From Blastococcus carthaginiensis (lineage in GTDB: Bacteria; Actinomycetota; Actinomycetes; Mycobacteriales; Geodermatophilaceae), in the NCBI RefSeq assembly GCF_030731085.1, contig NZ_JASNFN010000005.1:165213-229212 (forward strand): DNA of 64,000 nt, read 5' to 3'. The translations under genes and the position numbers were made by a program. Position 1 is the stretch's first letter, and every line of letters begins with the position of its first letter. Positions 16,976 through 24,511 of the stretch are shown here, one piece after another. The notes beneath the pieces were generated by a model. That model was given only the letters and a program-made list of their open reading frames with translations. It made no database searches and was not told the origin of the DNA.

Positions 16976-17040
16976 GGAGGACCTCCGGGCGTGGAGTGAG
17001 CTGTCGAAGGCACCCATTCCAGGAGCTTCGGAGGTCCTCC
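16976..17040. other. Inverted repeat GGAGGACCTCC / GGAGGTCCTCC before the IS481 relic
   Basis: Eleven-base perfect complementary arms at 16976-16986 and 17030-17040. The right arm contains the ribosome-binding GGAGG of the transposase relic that starts at about 17040. In RNA this hairpin would hide that site. It probably belongs to the original insertion sequence. Confidence 0.45.
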
Positions 17041-17437
17041 TGTCTCACGCTCCTGCCGCGCGGACCCACGCCACCGTCTGCGGCTCGCGCGCGGCGTGGT
17101 CGGAGGATGGCTGGTCGATCTCCTACGCCGAGGCGGTGCTCAACGTCGCCTGGCCCACGGCCAAACGCTAGGCCGACCGCTACCGCATCTAGGGGCCGGC
17201 GGGGATGGTCGATCGCAGGTCCCGCCGCACTCCAGTCCCCGGCAGACGCCGGCGCCGGTGGTGCGCCGGATCATGCATCTGGGGTGGAAGCAGCGGCTGG
17301 GCCCGGTGGCGATCGCCGACCGGGTCGGGGTCGCGCCCCCACTGCGTTCGCGCACACCCTGATCGACGACCACAGCCGGGCGGCCTACGCCGAGATCCAC
17401 GACGACGAAGCCGCGGCCACCGCATCGGCGTGCTGCT
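17040..17437 (+). pseudogene. IS481-family transposase relic (internal deletion, stops)
   Basis: Translating across frames recovers pieces of one IS481-type transposase. The N-terminal helix-turn-helix region ends in LNVAWPTAKR, then there is an in-frame TAG, then ADRYRI and a second TAG, then GMVDRRSRR. In another frame HSSPRQTPAPVVRRIMHLGW and KQRLGPVAIADRVG continue. After a deletion near 17340 the catalytic core piece TLIDDHSRAAYAEIH (the second Asp region of the DDE domain) appears. Most of the catalytic domain is gone. It breaks off at about 17437, where IS3 sequence begins. It cannot be active. Confidence 0.75.
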
Positions 17438-18585
17438 CGTTGACGAGTTCGGGATCAGCGAGTCCTGCCTGACGAACTGGATGAAGGCCGCCGACGTTGA
17501 GGACGGCGTCAAGCCCGGGACGACGGCGGCGGAGAACGCCGACCTCCGTGAGGCCCGTAAGCGGTTCCGTCTGCTCGAGCAGGAGAACGAGGTCCTGCGC
17601 CGGGCGGCGGCGAATCTGTCGCAGGTTAACCTGCCGGGAAGATGATCTACCCGCTCGTCCGTGAGCTCGCCGCCGACGGAATCCCCGTCGCGGTGACGTG
17701 CGGGGTCCTCAAGATCGGCCGCCAGCCCTACTACCGGTGGCCGACCGCCCCGATCACCGCCAGCGAACTTGCCCAAGCTCACCGGGCCAACGCGCTGTTC
17801 GACGCCCACCGGGACGACCCGGACTTCGGCTACCGGCTGCTCGTCGACGAGGCCGCCGCCGGCGGGCAGTTTATGGCGACGCGCACCGCAAGGCGATCTG
17901 CTCGACCAACCGGTGGTGGAGCGTGTCCGGCAAGCCCCGCCGGGGCAAGGGCGGCAGGCCTGGGCCGCCGGTCCACGACGACCAGGTCAACCGGGTGTTC
18001 AGCGCCGAGGCGCCCAACGCCGTGTGGTTGACCGACATCACAGAACACCGCACCGCCGAGGGCGAGCTCTACCTGCGCGCGATCAAGGACGTGCACTCCA
18101 ACCGGATCGTCGGCTACTCCATCGACTCCCGGATGAAGTCCCGGCTTGCGGTCACCGCGCTCGACACCGCCGTCGCCCGGCGCCATGCCGACGGCGCCGA
18201 CGTGGCCGACGTGGCCGACGTGGCCGACGTGGCCGACTGCATCCTGCATTCGGACCGCGGCAGTTCCACAGCCGAAAATATGTTCACGCCCTGGACCGGC
18301 ATCAGCTGTCCGGGTCGATTAGCCGAGTCGGTGCGGCCGGCGACAACGCGGCCATGGAGTTTTGCGCTGCTGCAGAAGAACGTGCTCGACCGCCGACCCT
18401 GGCGCAACCGTCAAGAGCTGCGGATCGCGATCGTCACCTGGATCGAGCAGACCTACCACCGCCGACGCCGCCAGGACGCTCTGGTCGACTGACGCCCATC
18501 GAGTACGAGATCATCGTTCCCACACTGGCCGCTCAGGCTGCCTGACCCAACCTGTCACCTGCTCGTGCGGCAGTCCCGCGAGCGG
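17438..18585 (+). pseudogene. IS3-family transposase relic (OrfA fragment plus frameshifted OrfB)
   Basis: OrfA is truncated at its 5' end and begins at EFGISESCLTNWMKAADVED, running through LLEQENEVLRRAAANLSQ to 17645. OrfB begins at 17642 (MIYPLVRELAADGIPVA) and continues through several frame changes near 17875, 18260 and 18485. Recovered pieces are NAVWLTDITEHRTAEGELYL (first catalytic Asp), LHSDRGS (second Asp), VGAAGDNAAM and IVTWIEQTYHRRRRQ (final helix). The segment after the stop, CCCAACCTGTCACCTG, resembles the right end of this IS type. It is dead. Confidence 0.8.
18196..18237. repeat. Nine-base tandem repeat GCCGACGTG within the IS3 relic
   Basis: Four full copies and one partial copy (GCCGAC) run head to tail. 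They encode Ala-Asp-Val repeats just before the LHSDRGS catalytic motif, where intact relatives have a short loop. The expansion stays in frame with the surrounding relic. It is probably replication slippage after the element died. Confidence 0.75.
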
Positions 18586-19155
18586 TGCACGCGCGCAAGG
18601 CCTACTTCACTCGCCTCGCTCTGCAGTCGGCCAAGGCCCGGCGGAAGACGTCCGGCGGCAGTCACGCCGCCAGCCGGCCGGAGAGGAAGTAGGAGCAGCA
18701 GACCGGCACCCGCATCAACACGGCCCGTACTTCGGCGAACGCAGTGACGACTGCCCGACGCAACGGGCCCGCCGCGCTCGGAGCCAGTCGTCAGGCTCCC
18801 GCGCGTGCCGACGTCCAACAGCGCAGGGCTCGTGCGGCAGCGAGTCCCCGACTACCTCGAGTCAAGGTCGCGATGGCGCGACGGGAGAGATTCTGGGCGA
18901 TCTGGGGAGCGAAGATTCGCCCGACAACTCCCCTACTTACGCTCATCAGCGACCTGCGCTTTCGCCGCTGTGAACAGCGCTTTCGTGTGCCACATCCCGA
19001 AGATGCCGGCGAGCCGATGCGGGTGCAGCCCAGCCGCGCCCGCAGACCCGCCGGCGCGGACGACTGACCAGGGCGCACGCCGGCCCGGGACCGACGGGTC
19101 GGAGGGGCTCAGGACGTCGTGCGCGGCCTCCGCGGACCGACCCTAGGCTGCCGGG
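18586..19155. other. Gene-free stretch between the IS relics and the GH13 gene
   Basis: About 570 bases with no supported gene. The open frames are arginine-rich, have no ribosome sites and match no family I know. The GC content dips around 18880-18980. Likely decayed mobile DNA plus the promoter region of the GH13 gene. Confidence 0.5.
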
Positions 19156-20757
19156 GTGAGCTCGCCCCCGTGGTGGCAACGCGGCGCCATCTACCAGGTC
19201 TACCCCCGGTCGTTCGCCGACGGGGACGGCGACGGCGTGGGTGACCTCCGCGGCCTGCGTGCACACCTCGACCACCTGGCCGACCTGCGCGTCACGGCGG
19301 TCTGGCTCTCCCCGGTCTTCACCTCCCCCATGCTCGACGCCGGCTACGACGTGGCCGACTTCTGCGACGTCGACCCGGTGTTCGGGACCCTCGAGGACCT
19401 CGACGGGCTGATCACCGACTGCCACGCACGGGGCATCCGCGTGGTCCTGGACTGGGTGCCCAACCACAGCTCCGACCAGCACCCCTGGTTCCTCGCCTCC
19501 CGGTCGAGCCGGGACGACCTCAGGCGCGACTGGTACGTCTGGCGCGACAGCGCACCCGACGGCGGCCCGCCCAACGACTGGCGTTCGGAGTTCGCCGCCG
19601 CCGGCCCGGCATGGAGCCACGACGAGCACACCGGCCAGTGGTACCTGCACTCCTACACGCCGCAGCAGCCGGACCTGAACTGGGACAACCCCGCGGTCGA
19701 GGCGGCGATGCACGACGTCGTCCGGTTCTGGCTGGACCGGGGCGTCGACGGACTGCGCATCGACGCGCTGCAGCGGCTGGGCAAGGACCCGCTGCTGCGC
19801 AGCAACGCCGGCTCCGACCGGCGCCACGACCAGGACTGGGAGCCGGTCGCGCACGAGCGGCTCCGCGGCATCCGGCGGGTGGTGGACGAGTACCCGGACC
19901 GGATGATCGTCGGCGAGGTGTACCTGCTGGACCAGCGGCGCGTCGTCGACTACCTCAGCGGTGACGACCAGCTGCACATGGCGCACAACTTCGTCTTCCT
20001 GCACCTGCCCTGGGACGCCGCCGCCTTCCGGCACGTCATCGCGGAGTTCGAGGCGCTGGCCGAGCCGGATGCCTGGCCGGCCTGGTTCCTCGGCAACCAC
20101 GACCACTCCCGGATCGCCACGCGCTACGACGACGGCGGCTCCGGGCAGGCCCGGGCGCGGGCCGTCGCGCTGATGCTGACCGCGCTGCGCGGGACGCCGT
20201 TCCTCTACCAGGGGGACGAGCTCGGTCTGCCCGACGCCGAGATCCCGCCCGACCGGGTCGTCGACGTCGACGGCCGCGACCCCGGACGGGCACCGCTGCC
20301 CTGGCGGCCGCCGTCACTGGCCGGCCCGGGCGCCGGCTTCACGACCGGGGAGCCGTGGCTGCCGCTGGCCCGCGAGGCCGAGCAGCTGTGCGTCGAGAGC
20401 CAGGCCGCCGATCCCTGCTCGACCTTGTCCCTGGTCCGCCGGCTCGGCGGGCTGCGCGCCGAGTCCGCAGCCTTGCGGGCCGGCGACCAGCACCTGCTCG
20501 ACGCCGGCCCCGACGTCCTGGCCTGGCTGCGCACCGGGCCCGGTGAACGGCTGCTCGCCGCCGTCAACTTCGCCACGGACCCCCGGCCGCTGCTCGTCCC
20601 CGGCATCCCGGGCGCGCGCTGCGCCGTCCTCGTGTCCACGGACCCGGGACGGACCGGGTCCCCGGTCCAGGGCGGCACCGGATCACCGGCCGAGTTGGTC
20701 CTGCACCCGGGCGAGGCCGTCGTCCTGGCGCTGGTGCCGGACGCCCCCACGACCTGA
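19156..20757 (+). CDS. GH13 alpha-glucosidase / oligo-1,6-glucosidase type alpha-amylase family enzyme
   Basis: A 533-residue glycoside hydrolase family 13 enzyme. WWQRGAIYQVYPRSFADGDG opens the barrel. The four conserved regions are visible: DWVPNHSS (residues 99-106), GLRIDALQR with nucleophile Asp203, VGEVYLL with acid/base Glu254, and LGNHDHSR with transition-state Asp316. The C-terminal beta domain ends with LHPGEAVVLAL. The length and the HSYTPQQPDLNW motif point to exo-acting alpha-glucosidases (oligo-1,6-glucosidase, maltase, sucrose hydrolase). No signal peptide, so it should act in the cytoplasm on imported oligosaccharides. No sugar transporter is adjacent. Confidence 0.93.
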   Translation: MSSPPWWQRGAIYQVYPRSFADGDGDGVGDLRGLRAHLDHLADLRVTAVWLSPVFTSPMLDAGYDVADFCDVDPVFGTLEDLDGLITDCHARGIRVVLDWVPNHSSDQHPWFLASRSSRDDLRRDWYVWRDSAPDGGPPNDWRSEFAAAGPAWSHDEHTGQWYLHSYTPQQPDLNWDNPAVEAAMHDVVRFWLDRGVDGLRIDALQRLGKDPLLRSNAGSDRRHDQDWEPVAHERLRGIRRVVDEYPDRMIVGEVYLLDQRRVVDYLSGDDQLHMAHNFVFLHLPWDAAAFRHVIAEFEALAEPDAWPAWFLGNHDHSRIATRYDDGGSGQARARAVALMLTALRGTPFLYQGDELGLPDAEIPPDRVVDVDGRDPGRAPLPWRPPSLAGPGAGFTTGEPWLPLAREAEQLCVESQAADPCSTLSLVRRLGGLRAESAALRAGDQHLLDAGPDVLAWLRTGPGERLLAAVNFATDPRPLLVPGIPGARCAVLVSTDPGRTGSPVQGGTGSPAELVLHPGEAVVLALVPDAPTT

Positions 20758-20796
20758 CGCCGGCGGCCCCGCCCCGGCCGTGACCGAGCGCGACCC

Positions 20797-21432
20797 TCAG
20801 TCCAGGGCGGCCGCGCGCTCCTCGCGCAGCGCCTGGAAGACCCGCCGGCGCAGCACGTCCGCGTCCTTCTCCTCGACGTCGTGGAACTGCATGGACAGCA
20901 GCCACCGCGCCCCCTGCACCTGCTGGCGGACGACCGCACCGCGGACGTCGACGGTGTCGTCGCCGATCGTCAGGGTCATGTGGGCCCGCGTGCCTGGCTC
21001 CGGGGGCAGCCCCCACCCATCCACCAGGGCACGGAGCCCGGCCTCGCTGAGGTCGACCGTGGAGCCGACGAGCAGACCGTCGAGCCACGGCATGACCACC
21101 GGGACCTCGACGCGGGCGCGCACCGTGCGCCGGCGCTGGCTGCGCTCCGCCGGCCCGGTGGGGACGAGGTGCCACAGCGGCTCCTCGCCGACCTCGACGC
21201 TGGTGATCTTCGCGGGCAGGGAGCGCTCCTCGTACCCGCTGACCCAGTAGAGGGCGACCGGGTCCCCGGGCTTGATCGCCCGCTTCCACTCCGTCCCCTC
21301 GCCGAGGGGGCGGACGACGATGGTGTTCTCGTTGGAGACCTCCACCTGCGCCGTCGCCGTCAGGCCGCGCGCCACGAGCGTGACGTCGGCCTGGGTGCTC
21401 TCCTCGGGCCGGTCGTGCTGTGGGTCGGTCAT
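20797..21432 (-). CDS. PilZ-domain protein with YcgR-like N-terminal domain
   Basis: A 211-residue protein. The N-terminal half (about residues 12-100) resembles the YcgR/flagellar-brake beta-barrel. The C-terminal PilZ domain has the c-di-GMP binding pair: RRTVR (RxxxR) around residues 102-108, and VDLSEAG (the D/NxSxxG motif) about 30 residues later. The ATG at 21432 has GGAGGA upstream; longer frames are arginine-rich. It probably senses c-di-GMP and alters motility or surface behaviour through an unknown partner. It converges with the GH13 gene. Confidence 0.88.
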   Translation of the reverse strand: MTDPQHDRPEESTQADVTLVARGLTATAQVEVSNENTIVVRPLGEGTEWKRAIKPGDPVALYWVSGYEERSLPAKITSVEVGEEPLWHLVPTGPAERSQRRRTVRARVEVPVVMPWLDGLLVGSTVDLSEAGLRALVDGWGLPPEPGTRAHMTLTIGDDTVDVRGAVVRQQVQGARWLLSMQFHDVEEKDADVLRRRVFQALREERAAALD

Positions 21433-21607
21433 GGGGTCCTCCACTGGGAACGGGACGTGCGGGCGTCGTTGCGCCCGGGCGGAAGCTAGCGCGGCGATCA
21501 GCGGAAACCGCACATCGCCGTGGCGTGTCCCGCCGAACGGCGGGCCGCCGGTCGCCCGACGACGCGGGACGGGCATCGGCAGCTCCGGCCCCCGGTAGGA
21601 CCGGAAC

Positions 21608-21643
21608 GGGCCGCCTCCCACCCGGAGGGGTGAGGGGCGGCCC
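21608..21643. terminator. Hairpin downstream of the 81-residue protein gene
   Basis: GGGCCGCC pairs with GGCGGCCC through an imperfect inner stem (CACCC with GGGTG) around GGAG. It begins 20 bases after the leftward stop at 21664. There is no T-run, as is usual in this GC range. Confidence 0.5.
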
Positions 21644-21663
21644 GTCGGCGTGCGCCCGCCGGG

Positions 21664-21909
21664 TCAGCCGGCCAGCCGGTGCGCGGCGTCGCCGAGGTGG
21701 TGCGCCCGCAGGGCGCCCGGCTGCCCGATCTGCCGCGCGAGCTCGGCGGCGGTCACCGCGGCGCGGAGCGCGTCGGCGGACTCGGCGAGGCGGTCGGCGA
21801 GGAGCTGGTCCAGGTCGGCGTCGTGCAGGTCCTCCACGTCGCGCAGGAAGACGGCACCGGCCGGGACGGCGGTGCGGGCGGGCACGGGCGGGGCGACGAG
21901 CTGCTGCAT
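21664..21909 (-). CDS. Small hypothetical protein (81 residues)
   Basis: A short acidic-to-neutral protein starting MQQLVAPPVPARTAVPAGAV and followed by a predicted helical stretch (DLDQLLADRLAESADALRAA). The ATG at 21909 is well placed behind AGGAGGACCAC, and a hairpin terminator follows the stop, so it looks like a real single gene. No family is recognised. It is not linked in an obvious way to its neighbours. Confidence 0.6.
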   Translation of the reverse strand: MQQLVAPPVPARTAVPAGAVFLRDVEDLHDADLDQLLADRLAESADALRAAVTAAELARQIGQPGALRAHHLGDAAHRLAG

Positions 21910-22166
21910 GGTGGTCCTCCTGGATCGGTGGTGCGCCGGATCCGTCCGGCAGGTCCCACTGTCGGGGAGCACCCGCAGGGCGGTCCCGAGGGAAGCGCAG
22001 GAAAACCGCAAGACCGCACGGCCGTGCACCGCTGCCCACCGCCGTCCTCCGCCCGGACGGCGCCGCTCCCCCGGACGGGTGAGCACCGGCGTCCGGACGC
22101 CGCCGGGCGCTCCAGCGGGGGGTAGCGGTGGTCGATGCACCTGTCGACCACGGCGGAGGAGCACGG

Positions 22167-22574
22167 GTGAGGATCTGGTTGCTGGCGTACGGCGTGCTGT
22201 ACGTCGTCGTCGAGATGGTCGGGCACCGGCTGGAGAGCATCGGCTGGCCCCGGATCACCGCCCTCGACATCGCGACCGCGGTCACCGACGCCTTCCTCAC
22301 CGTCTCGATCACCCTCGCCGTCCTGCTGACCGGGCAGCTCCTGCTGCGCCGCTGGTCCCCGGCGGCGGTCGCCCGGCTGCGCCCGCCGGCGCCCCCGGCG
22401 TTCCTCGTGGACCGGCCGATCGGCGTCCGCTCGTGGCGCTCGGAGCCACTCGCCCTGCCGGCCGCCACGCCCGCGCGCGACCCGTACTCGGTCGGCGCCT
22501 ACGGGCCCGCGTGGACCCGCCGGGAACGGCGCGTGGCGCCCGACTTCCCCGAGGGACCGGGCCGCCTGCTCTGA
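22167..22574 (+). CDS. Hypothetical membrane protein (135 residues)
   Basis: Two or three hydrophobic segments occupy residues 2-20 and 42-62 (TDAFLTVSITLAVLLTGQLL). A cytoplasmic proline/arginine-rich tail follows, with a DPYSVGAYGPAWTRRERR motif. The GTG at 22167 is preferred because GGAGGAGCACGG lies directly upstream; a GTG at 22128 would add 13 residues without a site. No family assigned. It is probably monocistronic. Confidence 0.7.
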   Translation: MRIWLLAYGVLYVVVEMVGHRLESIGWPRITALDIATAVTDAFLTVSITLAVLLTGQLLLRRWSPAAVARLRPPAPPAFLVDRPIGVRSWRSEPLALPAATPARDPYSVGAYGPAWTRRERRVAPDFPEGPGRLL

Positions 22575-22720
22575 CCGCCGGACCACCCGCAGAAGAGTCG
22601 CAGGTCACAGTTCTGCCGCACCGGTGTCCCGATCCGGTGATCGACGGCTAGGGTTGGCGCGTCGGGAAGGCCCTGCGCTATGGCAGGACCCCGATGCACC
22701 ACCTCAGCTAGGAGCGAGCA

Positions 22721-22924
22721 ATGCCCGAAGGAACTGTCAAGTGGTTCAACGCGGAGAAGGGGTTCGGCTTCGCCACCCCCGACGGCGGCGGCCCGGACGT
22801 TTTCGTCCACTACTCGGCCATCCAGTCCAGCGGGTACCGCTCGCTCGATGAAGGCCAGCGGATCGCGTTCGACATCGAGCAGGGCCAGAAGGGCCCGCAG
22901 GCTGCGAACGTCACCCCGCTCTGA
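22721..22924 (+). CDS. cspA: Cold-shock protein (CspA family)
   Basis: A 67-residue cold-shock domain protein. RNP1 (KGFGFATP) and RNP2 (VFVHYSAI) are both intact, and the N-terminus is EGTVKWFNAEKG. It binds single-stranded nucleic acids and melts RNA structure. The ATG follows TAGGAGCGAGCA. A GC-rich hairpin terminator lies 17 bases after the stop. Its upstream leader of over 100 bases could carry cold-responsive control, but no defined structure was identified. Confidence 0.97.
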   Translation: MPEGTVKWFNAEKGFGFATPDGGGPDVFVHYSAIQSSGYRSLDEGQRIAFDIEQGQKGPQAANVTPL

Positions 22925-22940
22925 TCACCTGATCAACACC

Positions 22941-22972
22941 GCGCCCCCGTCCGGATCCCCGGGCGGGGGCGC
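22941..22972 (+). terminator. Terminator of the cold-shock gene
   Basis: Nine-base perfect arms GCGCCCCCG and CGGGGGCGC, with a 14-base loop, start 17 bases after the stop codon. Confidence 0.7.
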
Positions 22973-23046
22973 TGTCGTTCGCGGGTACGTGCCGCGCGCG
23001 CTGTCGTTCGCGGGACGGGCCGGGCGTGTGTGCTGTCGTTCGCGGG
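22971..23046. repeat. Three direct copies of GCTGTCGTTCGCGGG
   Basis: Exact 15-base copies start at 22971, 23000 and 23032. Copies two and three are both followed by GGGCCGGGCGTGTG, so the longer unit is about 30 bases. The array sits between the cspA terminator and the convergent gene ending at 23143. No coding role was seen. Confidence 0.75.
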
Positions 23047-23142
23047 TCGGGTCGGGTCGGGCCGGGCGTGTGCGCCGGCGCGGGATTTCCGAGCGTGGAA
23101 CCGGGCGCCCGCGCACAGGCAGCGCGCCAGGGCGGCCACCGC

Positions 23143-23619
23143 TCACCGGGCGCGCGGCACGTACCCGCCGATCAGCGCCGACATCAGCAGCGCCCCGTCG
23201 TGCTCACCCACGGCAGCGGCCGCCTCCGCGAAGGCCCGCCAGCGCTGCCGCTCGACGTCGGTGGGCGCATTCGCCGCCCGGGCCGCCAGCTGCTCGAGGA
23301 GCCGCTCCCACTCCCCCTGCGGCGTCGGCCAGAGCCCGGCCAGCCGGCGGGCCTCCGCCGAGATCGCGGTGATGCGCACGATGTCGCCGGCGTGGTTGGT
23401 CAGCGGCTCGATGTACCCGGCCGAGGCCAGCGCCTTCGCCGCGGCGATCACCTCCGCCTTCGGCAGCCCGCTGCCCGGCACGACCGAGCCCAGCAGGTAG
23501 GGCGCGCCGCCGTGCTTCGGCTCGTCCACCAGCCGGGCGATCGCCCGGAGCACGGGCAGGTCGCGGGTGAACCAGACGTCGGGCAGCAGGCCGGCGGGCG
23601 GCTGGGGGGCGGCGGTCAC
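23143..23619 (-). CDS. Hypothetical protein with predicted winged-helix features (158 residues)
   Basis: A soluble protein with DLPVLRAIARLVDEPKHGG, then LPKAEVIAAAKALASAGYIE, which reads like a DNA-binding winged helix, and a C-terminal helical region (ERLLEQLAARAANAPTDVER). The GTG at 23619 is behind GGGGGAG. It may be a regulator, but no named family is recognised. It is transcribed towards the cspA repeat array. Confidence 0.65.
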   Translation of the reverse strand: MTAAPQPPAGLLPDVWFTRDLPVLRAIARLVDEPKHGGAPYLLGSVVPGSGLPKAEVIAAAKALASAGYIEPLTNHAGDIVRITAISAEARRLAGLWPTPQGEWERLLEQLAARAANAPTDVERQRWRAFAEAAAAVGEHDGALLMSALIGGYVPRAR

Positions 23620-23695
23620 CCCGCCAGTCTCCCCCGGGCCCCGGACGCGACCGCGCCCCGCCTCCCGGGAGGGAGACGGGGCGGCGGTCGGTCGT

Positions 23696-24337
23696 TCAGT
23701 CGCGGGCGCCGGTGAGGTGCGGGCGGGTGGCGAGGATGACGCCCAGGGCGACGTACCCGACCAGCAGGTGCGCGGCTCCCACGTACTGGGTGATCGCCGG
23801 CAGGAGGAAGGCGGTCGGCACGGTGACCGGCGCCCAGCTCTCGGCGACCATCGGCCAGAAGCGGGCGATGCCCTTCCAGCGGCCGGCGATCGCGATGCGG
23901 ACACCCAGGACGGCCATGCCCAGCATGGACAGCGGCCAGAACAGGTCGATCACGAAGAAGAACCCGGTGTCGTAGAGCCCGGGCGTGAACGCCCACATCA
24001 GCGAGGACACGATGGCCACCGAGAGCAGGCCGTGCTCGACGTGCAGAAGGCGCCGGGCCAGGCGGCCGGTGCCGATCGCGCCGGTCCGCATCTGCACGGT
24101 CACCAGGAACATCAGGCCGACCTGGAAGGCCACGGCGGCCACGTTGACGACGGTCGCCTGCCAGGTGCCGGCGGGCGGCGTCGTGCCCAGGAAGGCGCAG
24201 GTGACCGCCCAGGAACCGGCGCCGGCGGCGACCGCGACCCCGGCCCGGCGGACCAGGCTGGTGGAGGCACCGGGCGCCGTGCCGCGTGCGGTCGCGACGT
24301 CGGTCCGGGCCGGTGCGGGGGTGGTGCTGAGCGACAT
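23696..24337 (-). CDS. Hypothetical multi-pass membrane protein (213 residues)
   Basis: About six hydrophobic segments spread from residue 30 to 205, for example AGVAVAAGAGSWAVTCAFLG and LLVGYVALGVILATRP, with conserved-looking polar spots (RLLHVEHGLLSV, GLYDTGFFFVIDLFWP). No family is recognised with confidence. It starts at an ATG 174 bases from the divergent sensor kinase gene. That arrangement suggests it could be a target of the two-component system. Confidence 0.75.
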   Translation of the reverse strand: MSLSTTPAPARTDVATARGTAPGASTSLVRRAGVAVAAGAGSWAVTCAFLGTTPPAGTWQATVVNVAAVAFQVGLMFLVTVQMRTGAIGTGRLARRLLHVEHGLLSVAIVSSLMWAFTPGLYDTGFFFVIDLFWPLSMLGMAVLGVRIAIAGRWKGIARFWPMVAESWAPVTVPTAFLLPAITQYVGAAHLLVGYVALGVILATRPHLTGARD

Positions 24338-24511
24338 CTCGTCTCCCGTGGTGTGGTGCGGTGCCCTGTGCACCGCCTGGGAGAACCGTCTCGGGGCGGC
24401 GTCCCGGGCACCCAGGGCCCGCCGCCCTCGATCGGGTCCCGAGAACTGTCCCGGGGAACTCGGGACGGCTGCCCCGTGACGTCCGGGACGCCGGCAGGCG
24501 AGGATGCGCGC

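Noticed and set aside
22971..23046. CRISPR-like array
   Set aside because: Only three 15-base repeats with related, not unique, spacers and no cas genes.
23567..24511. 315-residue N-terminal extension of the sensor kinase
   Set aside because: It runs opposite two genes and reads as shadow sequence; the kinase membrane region begins after GTG 24512.
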